Source of the DNA: JBLIOB01 sp047639575
Lineage (GTDB): Bacteria; Bacteroidota; Bacteroidia; Flavobacteriales_D; Parvicellaceae
Reading direction: 5' to 3'
Length of the DNA: 5,177 nt
NCBI GenBank assembly: GCA_047639575.1
Contig: JBLIOB010000301.1
Location: 1 to 5,177 of the forward strand
Part shown: piece after piece, positions 1-4,935 of the stretch
Layout of the letters: each line of letters begins with the position of its first letter
Numbering within the stretch: position 1 is the first letter of the stretch
Program-made: the position numbers and the translations under genes
Notes under the pieces: model-generated
Databases searched by the model: none
What the model saw: the letters and a program-made list of their open reading frames with translations, nothing else
Told to the model about the DNA's origin: nothing

Positions 1-22
1 CAATGATTATTATTTTTGATTG

Positions 23-721
23 ATGGCCAGATTAATTCCAATATTATTTATCCTTTTTCTTTTCGCTTGTGGCTCTGAATCATCTGAATCCAGTGATTTA
101 ATGCTGATTCCAGAAGATGAAACAACGGACTCGTTAGTGAATTTGTCTTTAGCTTCAAATGAAATTTCCAATTTGGTTCTACAATCGGAAGTTGGTATTG
201 AATTTCCCCAGGAGGTAATGAAATATGGAACTTTAGTTGATGGGGCGTTGTGGAATGATCAAAGAGGCCTCAACTACATGGTTATATTCCAAATGAAAGA
301 AGGTGAGTTTTTCATAGATGGTTTTAAAAGTGAACTCCATGCTTATCATTATGTACAGAAAGAAAAGAATGATTCATTGCAAGAATTGTGGAGTATTCAT
401 GATTCGTCAGGCGTAATCTACAAAACAGTCGATTATTGGGGTTATTCATTGGCTATTTTAGATATTAATAATGACGGTGTAGCGGAGGTTGAATTTATAT
501 ATAACATCACTCCAGATGGCCTTGATGAAAGAGAATTAAAATATAACTTAATCACTAGAGGAGAGAGGTTAGCAATTGTTGGAACATGGGGTTTTGAAAA
601 TGACAGTGTGATATTAATGGATGAAGCTAGTAGCTTTGCATTTGAAGAATATCCCCCTCTGTTTAAGTCTCATGCTCAACAACAATTTGAAAATTGGATA
701 GAGCGAGAAAAAAATCGCTAA
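23..721 (+). CDS. Putative lipoprotein of the M949_RS01915-like (surface polysaccharide-associated) type
   Basis: The 232-residue protein starts at ATG 23; the TTG just before it (20-22) is in frame but unlikely to be used. It opens with a short hydrophobic signal (about residues 3-15) ending in LFAC, a lipobox with Cys16 as the likely lipidated residue. A Ser/Glu/Asp-rich linker follows, as in outer-membrane lipoproteins of Bacteroidota. Residues 100-190 carry a pattern I associate with the family NCBI names M949_RS01915 (linked to surface polysaccharide in Riemerella): an AYHY segment near 107-110, a LWSIHD segment, then LDINNDGVAEVEF (146-158), a D-x-N-x-D-G-x-x-E loop resembling FG-GAP or EF-hand calcium loops, and an AIVGTW segment. 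The family link is from memory of the pattern and is moderate; envelope localisation is more certain. It is the first of five co-directional genes, 16 nt before the SDR gene. Molecular function is unknown. Confidence 0.85.
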   Translation: MARLIPILFILFLFACGSESSESSDLMLIPEDETTDSLVNLSLASNEISNLVLQSEVGIEFPQEVMKYGTLVDGALWNDQRGLNYMVIFQMKEGEFFIDGFKSELHAYHYVQKEKNDSLQELWSIHDSSGVIYKTVDYWGYSLAILDINNDGVAEVEFIYNITPDGLDERELKYNLITRGERLAIVGTWGFENDSVILMDEASSFAFEEYPPLFKSHAQQQFENWIEREKNR

Positions 722-737
722 TTTCAATTTAGAGAAT

Positions 738-1553
738 TTGAAAAAAGTAATATTTATATCTGGCGGAACATCAGGAATTGGACGCGCAATCTGTAATGTG
801 CTTCATTCCAAAGGCTATATCGTTTATGGGTCCGGACGATCTGTGGAAAATGATCAACGCTTGGATGGCTATAGATTGGTCAAAATGGACGTTAACAATG
901 AAGATTCTGTTAATGCCGCGATCCAGTTCGTATTATCCCAAGAAAATAGAATTGACGTATTAGTCAATAATGCAGGCATTGGAATGGCTGGCTCTATAGA
1001 AGATTCTATGGTAAGCGAAATTGTAGATGTCTTCAATACGAACGTAGCTGGAATCATTCGAACATGTCAGGCTGTGCTTCCTTCAATGCGGGAGCAAAAT
1101 TCAGGGTTAATCATTAATGTAAGTTCCATGGGAGCTTTTTTAGGTCTTCCGTATCGAGGAATCTACTGTGCGTCAAAAGCGGCAGTTGAAATTATGACCG
1201 AAGCATTGAGTCAAGAAATTATGCAGTTTGGAATTAAAACGGTTCTTATTGAGCCAGGCGATTTTAATACGAGCATTAATCAAAATAGATTTGTTTCTGA
1301 AAAGGCTTTAGACTCAGTTTATAAAGAGGATTTTGATCGAATCTATAAGGTCATTAATGAAGAGGTGTCAGAAGGCGGAAACCCAACAAAAATTGGAGTT
1401 TTGGTTGCGAAAATAATAGAAAAGAAGAAGCCGAAGCTTAGATATAACGCTGCTAATTTTCAAGCGAAGTTGGCGGTAACAGTTAAAAGAACGATTAGAT
1501 ATCGATGGTACGAAAAACTACTGATGAAACACTACGAGATGAAAAGGAAGTAG
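738..1553 (+). CDS. Classical short-chain dehydrogenase/reductase (SDR), likely NADP(H)-dependent
   Basis: This 271-residue cytosolic oxidoreductase has every classical SDR signature. SGGTSGIG (8-15) is the glycine-rich nucleotide loop and GSGRS (31-35) follows strand 2, its Arg favouring NADP(H). DV at 51-52, NNAG (77-80), Asn102 in FNTNVAG, Ser130 in NVSS, Tyr143 and Lys147 in YCASK complete the catalytic tetrad. IEPGDFNT (171-178) is the usual PG turn. The C-terminal LLMKHYEMKRK looks like the natural end of the family. The start is TTG 738: the frame opens only after TAG 699-701 and contains no ATG or GTG before the nucleotide-binding motif. It follows the lipoprotein stop by 16 nt and overlaps the acetyltransferase, so co-transcription is likely. 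The substrate cannot be read; 3-oxoacyl, sugar-nucleotide or generic carbonyl reduction are all possible. Confidence 0.95.
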   Translation: MKKVIFISGGTSGIGRAICNVLHSKGYIVYGSGRSVENDQRLDGYRLVKMDVNNEDSVNAAIQFVLSQENRIDVLVNNAGIGMAGSIEDSMVSEIVDVFNTNVAGIIRTCQAVLPSMREQNSGLIINVSSMGAFLGLPYRGIYCASKAAVEIMTEALSQEIMQFGIKTVLIEPGDFNTSINQNRFVSEKALDSVYKEDFDRIYKVINEEVSEGGNPTKIGVLVAKIIEKKKPKLRYNAANFQAKLAVTVKRTIRYRWYEKLLMKHYEMKRK

Positions 1554-2050
1554 TACAATACCTGAAGCTTGACGAAAAAAATAAAGCTAAAGTTCAATTG
1601 CTTTGCGACCATTTTTTTGGAACCAACTACGCCTCGATTCTCGTCTCCGCTCCCAATGAAGAAATCTGGATGGCTTGTGTTAATGGAGAGCCAGTCGGGT
1701 TTTGCAAGTACCTTTTTAACCAAACTGAACCATATTCTGATATAATTCTTAGCGATCAACCTTATTCGCTCGTTAACTTAGTTGGCGTTCTGCCTAATTT
1801 TCGGGAATTAGGAATTGCAAAAAAGTTAGTTAATTGTGCCATGGAGAGTACTCCGAATAATCCGGTGTTTGGGGTAGCTTGGGAGATAGATGGAAAGGCA
1901 AGAGTCATGGGCGTTTTTGCTGCTGTAGGCATTCATTATAAAGGAAACCTTGGACATATTTGGAAACAACAATGTGAAAATAACGAGTTTCGATGTCCAG
2001 TCAAAAAACATGTTTGTATTTGCACAGCTTCACTTTATTCAACGGATTGA
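1505..2050 (+). CDS. GNAT-family N-acetyltransferase with C-terminal cysteine cluster
   Basis: The 181-residue protein is a Gcn5-related acetyltransferase, expected to move an acetyl group from acetyl-CoA to an amine. GEPVGFCKYLF (61-71) fits strands 2-3. NLVGVLPNFRELGIAKKLV (91-109) is motif A, with the R-x-x-G-x-A pyrophosphate-binding loop (R100, G103, A105). The tail has Cys157, Cys164, Cys171 and Cys173 in the pattern CPVKKHVCICTA (164-175); some GNATs I recall end in CPVCGxPCxCSAVIY with the same spacing, which suggests a degenerate zinc-site-like tail with one Cys replaced by Lys167. The start is ATG 1505, inside the SDR gene. The next in-frame alternatives (CTG 1562, TTG 1598) are unlikely, and TTG 1598 would remove the first helix. 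The 49-nt overlap implies translational coupling. Substrate unknown; the family assignment is firm, the tail interpretation tentative. Confidence 0.88.
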   Translation: MVRKTTDETLRDEKEVVQYLKLDEKNKAKVQLLCDHFFGTNYASILVSAPNEEIWMACVNGEPVGFCKYLFNQTEPYSDIILSDQPYSLVNLVGVLPNFRELGIAKKLVNCAMESTPNNPVFGVAWEIDGKARVMGVFAAVGIHYKGNLGHIWKQQCENNEFRCPVKKHVCICTASLYSTD

Positions 2051-2122
2051 GCGCGATTCAACAAGATATTCAAGATAATTTCGTTATTTCGTACCTCCAA
2101 TTTCGTCTCTATTAAATGTGAC

Positions 2123-2138
2123 ATGGATTAATGGATTA
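2123..2138 (+). repeat. Tandem 8-bp duplication ATGGATTA-ATGGATTA at the glycosyltransferase start
   Basis: Two perfect copies of ATGGATTA abut. The second carries the glycosyltransferase start codon (2131-2133). The first encodes Met-Asp-stop, its TAA (2129-2131) sharing one base with the real ATG in a TAATG arrangement. This may be a two-codon leader allowing reinitiation, or simply replication slippage. The repeat is visible in the sequence; any role is inference. Confidence 0.6.
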
Positions 2139-3105
2139 TAATGTAGACATATCGGTTGTTGTACCCCTTTTAAACGAGGAAGAGTCTCTTCAGGAATTAA
2201 CGGATTGGGTTAAAAAAGTTTGCGAGAATAATGGCTATTCTCATGAAATGATTTTAATCGATGACGGTTCGAAAGATAAAAGCTGGGAGAAAATAGTTGC
2301 TATATCCAAGATTAACCCTTGCGTTAAAGGGATAAAATTCAGAAGGAATTATGGTAAAAGTGCCGCTTTAAATAGAGGTTTTGAAGCTGTTAGAGGTCGG
2401 GTTACCATTACAATGGATGCGGATTTGCAGGATATTCCGGATGAAATTCCATCATTGTACAAGAAGATTACAGAAGAAGGTTTTGACCTAGTTTCCGGAT
2501 GGAAGCAGAAAAGACAAGATCCTATCACTAAAACAGTACCTACTAAATTATTTAACTGGGCAACCAGAATGCTAAGTGGAATCAAACTACATGATTTCAA
2601 TTGCGGACTTAAGGCTTATAATTCTGATGTAGTTAAGAATATCGAAGTGTATGGAGAAATGCATCGGTACATTCCAGTTATTGCTAAATGGGCAGGGTTT
2701 GAAAAAATTGGAGAGCAAGAAGTAGAACACCGAGCAAGAAAATACGGTGTTACTAAGTTTGGGTTAGAGCGCTTTGTAAATGGTTTTTTAGATTTAGCTA
2801 CAATTACATTCATTTCTAGATTTGGCAAAAAGCCAATGCACTTATTTGGAATCTTAGGTTCGCTTGTATTTATTCTTGGGTTCTTCATTTTTATGTGGCT
2901 AGGAATCGAAAAACTATTCATTAACCAAAAGGCTACTCTATTAGCTGAAAACTCATGGTTTTTTGTTGCACTAACTTCAATGATTTTTGGAGTTAATTTC
3001 TTCCTCGCGGGTTTTTTAGGAGAGTTAATCGCAAGGAATTCTCCGGATCGAAATAATTATAAAATTTCAGAAAAGATTGGTATCGGTGATGATATCGATT
3101 TGTAA
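2131..3105 (+). CDS. Membrane-anchored family-2 glycosyltransferase (DPM1/GtrB/ArnC-like)
   Basis: The 324-residue enzyme most likely transfers a sugar from a nucleotide donor to a polyprenyl phosphate at the inner face of the cytoplasmic membrane. Residues 1-225 form the GT-A catalytic domain: VVVPLLNEEESL (9-20), DDGS (44-47), FRRNYGKSAALN (70-81), MDADLQD (95-101) with the metal/nucleotide-binding Asp residues, DFNCGLKAY (155-163), GEMHRYIP (175-182), and HRARKYGVTKFG (200-211), the acceptor-loop signature of bacterial DPM1-like enzymes. Two hydrophobic segments (about 236-259 and 276-298) make the usual C-terminal hairpin anchor. Length matches the subfamily. The start ATG 2131 gives the normal N-terminus, strand 1 beginning at residue 7. 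It lies 80 nt after the acetyltransferase and 42 nt before the SGNH gene. No GtrA-type flippase or second glycosyltransferase is adjacent, so the sugar and final acceptor are unknown. Confidence 0.95.
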   Translation: MDYNVDISVVVPLLNEEESLQELTDWVKKVCENNGYSHEMILIDDGSKDKSWEKIVAISKINPCVKGIKFRRNYGKSAALNRGFEAVRGRVTITMDADLQDIPDEIPSLYKKITEEGFDLVSGWKQKRQDPITKTVPTKLFNWATRMLSGIKLHDFNCGLKAYNSDVVKNIEVYGEMHRYIPVIAKWAGFEKIGEQEVEHRARKYGVTKFGLERFVNGFLDLATITFISRFGKKPMHLFGILGSLVFILGFFIFMWLGIEKLFINQKATLLAENSWFFVALTSMIFGVNFFLAGFLGELIARNSPDRNNYKISEKIGIGDDIDL

Positions 3106-3114
3106 CAGAGATCC

Positions 3115-3127
3115 TGCCAATCTGGCA
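3115..3127 (+). terminator. Small hairpin followed by T-rich run between glycosyltransferase and SGNH genes
   Basis: TGCCA (3115-3119) pairs with TGGCA (3123-3127) around an ATC loop, followed by ATTTTCATTTTC, 9 nt after the glycosyltransferase stop. The five-pair stem is short for a full intrinsic terminator; it may be a weak terminator or attenuator setting downstream expression, or mark the end of a first transcript. Confidence 0.3.
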
Positions 3128-3147
3128 ATTTTCATTTTCACAAAACA

Positions 3148-4416
3148 ATGAATAGAAAATCCAAAAAGCGGGTTAAGTTTCTACTGTACAATGTCGTTGT
3201 AGTAGGTGTGATTTTTGTTTGTTTGGAAGGCTGTATAACACTAGCATTGAACAATCCTGCTAGTTCTCCAGATTGGCTTTTTAAGGCGCTTAAAACTTAT
3301 CAGAGAGAACGAGATTGGAATATCATCCAAATGAACCCGCAATGTGCACTGTATGATTCAAATTTATTCTACACCCTAAAACCAGGTGCTTTCCAGTTTG
3401 TGAATAGAGAGTTTTCAAATGAATTTCGAGTAAATCATCTTGGATTTAGAGATGATGAAGAGTCTCTAAATGCACCGAAAGCAATTGTATTAGGTGATTC
3501 ATATACAATGGGTTGGGGGGTAGATCAAAATGAAACTTTCACTCAAGTTTTAGAAAAGAAGCTCGGATATTCGGTTTTAAACACTGGAATTTCTTCGTAT
3601 GGAACAGCAAGAGAAGTTGCTGCATTAGAACGAATTAACACAGATAATTTAGAATATTTGATCATACAGTATTGTGAAAATGACCGATCTGAAAATCAGC
3701 GATTTATATTGAATGACAAGAATTTGAACATTGAGTCTCAGGCAAAATATGATCAGTTATCTAAAGAACAGGAAGATCGGTTAATTTATTACCCATTTAA
3801 GCACATAATTAATCTTCCTTCTTATTTTTCTCCGAACATAGATAAACTAGTACAAGTACAAACCGAAGAAACTTTAGAACTTGCAGGAATCCATGCGGAG
3901 AAGTCATTCATTGAGATTTTAAAAAACTCTAAAAAAATACCCGCTCAAACCAAGATTATTATTTTCTGTATTAGCGCAGAAAGTTGTGGAGATGAATTTA
4001 TTAATCAGGTAGAGCGATTACTTGCTAAAGATTTCACATCGTCCATGGCTGATCGAATTAGCTTCGTTAGTCTAGACGGTTTGATCGATTCTTCCCATAG
4101 GTACGTCTTTGATCCTCATTTGAATGCGGAAGGTCATAAAATTTTAGCTTCAAAAGTATTGGAAGGTTTAGAATCTTTGTCCAATTCACCAAAACAGAAA
4201 ACATGGTATTATGAATCTGGTAATACCTCGGTAATAGCTAATTATAAAAATGGACTTAAACACGGACAATTTACTGCGTTTTGGCCTAATGGGAATAAAT
4301 CACTTACGTCAACATTTGTCAATGGAGAAAAGCAAGGTATTGAGTTCTGTTTCAATGATCAAGGAGATACCATTGATTCAAAATGGTACGTTAAAGTTGA
4401 CGGTTCCGTTGAGTGA
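3148..4416 (+). CDS. Membrane-anchored SGNH/GDSL-type hydrolase with C-terminal MORN/YwqK-like repeats
   Basis: The 422-residue protein has a basic N-terminus (RKSKKRVK) then one hydrophobic segment (about 11-34) with an embedded Glu27, as in many bacterial SGNH proteins; the catalytic part should face the periplasm. NHLGFRDDE (96-104) is the element that commonly precedes the nucleophile. SGNH blocks follow: VLGDSYTMGWG (114-124, nucleophile Ser118), Gly147 in NTGISSYG, CENDRSEN (176-183, Asn178), and DPHLNAEGH (322-330), with Asp322-x-His324 as the likely triad pair. The family cleaves or transfers acyl esters on lipids, glycans or peptides. Residues about 352-418 form roughly three 22-residue units of the YxNGxxxG type (YKNGLKHG, FWPNG, FVNGEKQG), resembling MORN or YwqK-family repeats. 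Start ATG 3148 gives a clean signal anchor. Beside a lipid-carrier glycosyltransferase, deacylation or acylation of an envelope glycan is a reasonable but unproven role. Confidence 0.9.
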   Translation: MNRKSKKRVKFLLYNVVVVGVIFVCLEGCITLALNNPASSPDWLFKALKTYQRERDWNIIQMNPQCALYDSNLFYTLKPGAFQFVNREFSNEFRVNHLGFRDDEESLNAPKAIVLGDSYTMGWGVDQNETFTQVLEKKLGYSVLNTGISSYGTAREVAALERINTDNLEYLIIQYCENDRSENQRFILNDKNLNIESQAKYDQLSKEQEDRLIYYPFKHIINLPSYFSPNIDKLVQVQTEETLELAGIHAEKSFIEILKNSKKIPAQTKIIIFCISAESCGDEFINQVERLLAKDFTSSMADRISFVSLDGLIDSSHRYVFDPHLNAEGHKILASKVLEGLESLSNSPKQKTWYYESGNTSVIANYKNGLKHGQFTAFWPNGNKSLTSTFVNGEKQGIEFCFNDQGDTIDSKWYVKVDGSVE

Positions 4417-4421
4417 ATGAT

Positions 4422-4439
4422 AATAGTAGTTTCCTATTC
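4422..4439 (+). repeat. Mini-hairpin repeat, copy 1
   Basis: AATAGTAGTTTCCTATTC lies 5 nt after the SGNH stop. AATAG (4422-4426) can pair with CTATT (4434-4438). It shares AATAGT and TTTCCTATTC with a second copy at 4843-4858. As a terminator it would be weak: five AT-rich pairs, then CTCTCTTTATTTT. Confidence 0.4.
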
Positions 4440-4537
4440 TCTCTTTATTTTAACCTTCCAATCCGCTATTAGGTAGGTTTCAATCTCCCATCCTAGAACA
4501 ACATTTCTACTTGAAAGACTATTGATAAAAATGAAAT

Positions 4538-4559
4538 TGTAGCCCGAATAATTGCTACG
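4538..4559 (+). other. Small hairpin upstream of the short ORF
   Basis: GTAGC (4539-4543) pairs with GCTAC (4554-4558), extended by a T-G wobble (4538 with 4559), around a 10-nt loop. It ends 7 nt before the GAGGAGG at 4567-4573, so in a + strand transcript it would form just upstream of that site. A role is speculative. Confidence 0.3.
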
Positions 4560-4577
4560 AAAGATCGAGGAGGCAAA

Positions 4578-4637
4578 ATGTCTGCTGTAAGTGTCAACGG
4601 AAAGTATTGTTCAGTGTCTTTAGAAGTTAATGATTGA
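4578..4637 (+). CDS. Possible 19-codon small ORF with perfect Shine-Dalgarno
   Basis: ATG 4578 begins MSAVSVNGKYCSVSLEVND and ends at TGA 4635-4637. GAGGAGG (4567-4573) lies 4 nt before the ATG, a strong Shine-Dalgarno at a slightly short spacing. Strong Shine-Dalgarno sites are uncommon in Bacteroidota, whose ribosomes tend to hide the anti-Shine-Dalgarno, so the site stands out. The frame is open upstream back to codon 4515 but without an ATG, so this could also be the remnant of a longer gene. The peptide is polar with one Cys, has no membrane segment, and matches no family I recognise. The terminator-like hairpin at 4692-4719 would end its transcript. It may be chance or part of a structured RNA. 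Confidence 0.2.
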   Translation: MSAVSVNGKYCSVSLEVND

Positions 4638-4647
4638 ATTCATTGAA

Positions 4648-4667
4648 AAGAAACGGAAAGCGTTCTT
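4648..4667 (+). other. Hairpin with GAAAG loop
   Basis: AAGAAACG (4648-4655) pairs with CGTTCTT (4661-4667), seven pairs with one bulged A, around a GAAAG loop (4656-4660). It is the first of two hairpins inside the 11-bp inverted repeat and is not followed by a T-run, so it is not a terminator on the + strand. Confidence 0.35.
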
Positions 4668-4691
4668 ACCTGGAAAAAATATTGAAAAACA

Positions 4692-4719
4692 AAAAGAGGA
4701 GCTGTCTGGCTCCTCTTTT
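4692..4719. terminator. Bidirectional intrinsic-terminator-like hairpin
   Basis: AAAAGAGGAGC (4692-4702) pairs perfectly with GCTCCTCTTTT (4709-4719) around the loop TGTCTG: eleven pairs with a GC-rich core, A-run on one side and T-run on the other, so it can work on both strands. It is the strongest hairpin in the gap and sits between convergent genes. On the + strand it could end the SGNH transcript (276 nt after its stop) or a small transcript carrying the 19-codon ORF; on the - strand it could back up peroxiredoxin termination. Confidence 0.75.
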
Positions 4720-4765
4720 CTATGTATAAACGAATTACTAATCATTAACTAGTACGGTTAAACCC

Positions 4766-4787
4766 TTGTGGCCAGATTAGGCCGCAA
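4766..4787 (+). other. GC-rich hairpin, possibly a second + strand terminator
   Basis: TTGTGGCC (4766-4773) pairs with GGCCGCAA (4780-4787), eight pairs with one U-G wobble that exists only in a + strand RNA, around loop AGATTA. ATCTAATTTCTTTT follows, so the T-run is delayed by several bases. In a - strand RNA the wobble becomes a C-A mismatch, which argues for a + strand role if it has one. Confidence 0.35.
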
Positions 4788-4842
4788 ATCTAATTTCTTT
4801 TACGTAGGAGACTGAGTATGATAGTAACATTTTAGGCGAATC

Positions 4843-4858
4843 AATAGTTTTCCTATTC
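4843..4858 (+). repeat. Mini-hairpin repeat, copy 2
   Basis: AATAGTTTTCCTATTC folds AATAG (4843-4847) onto CTATT (4853-4857) around TTTTC. It matches the copy at 4422-4439 except for a two-base shorter loop and one base change. The copies lie about 420 nt apart near opposite ends of the gene-free stretch. Confidence 0.4.
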
Positions 4859-4883
4859 GAATGCATTAAATAGCCGTATAAAC

Positions 4884-4918
4884 AAAAGCTCGAAGGCATA
4901 AAATGTATCTGGGCTTTT
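4884..4918 (-). terminator. Probable terminator of the peroxiredoxin gene
   Basis: AAAAGCTC (4884-4891) can pair with GGGCTTTT (4911-4918), eight pairs including one wobble, with a long 19-nt loop. Read on the - strand it lies 17 nt beyond the peroxiredoxin stop, and its 3' arm ends in GCTTTTGTTTAT, giving a usable U-rich tail. The long loop lowers confidence. Confidence 0.4.
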
Positions 4919-4935
4919 CAATTTATTTGAATGAA

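Larger units (their letters stand above)
4625..4750. repeat. 11-bp perfect inverted repeat enclosing the central hairpins
   Basis: AGTTAATGATT (4625-4635) is the exact reverse complement of AATCATTAACT (4740-4750), with one further G-T pair inside (4636 with 4739). The arms enclose about 104 nt that include the hairpins at 4648-4667 and 4692-4719, so a transcript through the region could fold into a closed multi-branched structure. The arms are AT-rich, which raises the chance of coincidence. Confidence 0.45.
4417..4935. other. 519-nt intergenic region without a long gene, rich in hairpins
   Basis: Between the SGNH hydrolase stop and the convergent peroxiredoxin stop there is no long open frame on either strand. 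I see hairpins at 4538-4559, 4648-4667, 4692-4719, 4766-4787 and 4884-4918, a long-range inverted repeat (4625-4635 with 4740-4750), two copies of a mini-hairpin sequence (4422-4439, 4843-4858) and one tiny ORF with a strong Shine-Dalgarno (4578-4637). No tRNA, rRNA, tmRNA, RNase P or SRP RNA signature was recognised, and no clear Bacteroidota promoter of the TTTG...TAnnTTTG type. Confidence 0.7.

Noticed and set aside
11..18. TATTTTTG, a match to the Bacteroidota -7 element TAnnTTTG
   Set aside because: It lies only 4 nt before the ATG, so a start site would fall inside the gene, and the matching -33 element would be outside the window.
2076..2083. TAATTTCG as a near -7 promoter element ahead of the glycosyltransferase
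   Set aside because: One mismatch in the key TTTG and no TTTG at the proper distance upstream.
2616..2921. 101-codon open frame on the - strand
   Set aside because: Fully antisense to the well-supported glycosyltransferase, with no family resemblance; a shadow frame.
3220..3234. Lipobox LEGC in the SGNH protein (Cys29)
   Set aside because: Glu at -2 is not compatible with a normal lipobox, and the Glu fits the membrane-segment pattern of SGNH relatives; signal anchor preferred.
4422..4438. Terminator directly after the SGNH gene
   Set aside because: Only five AT-rich pairs and no clean T-run; kept as a repeat, not a terminator.
4515..4637. Longer 40-codon gene or pseudogene in the frame of the small ORF
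   Set aside because: No start codon other than a rare ATT upstream of 4578 and no recognisable family, so only the ATG-started part is listed.
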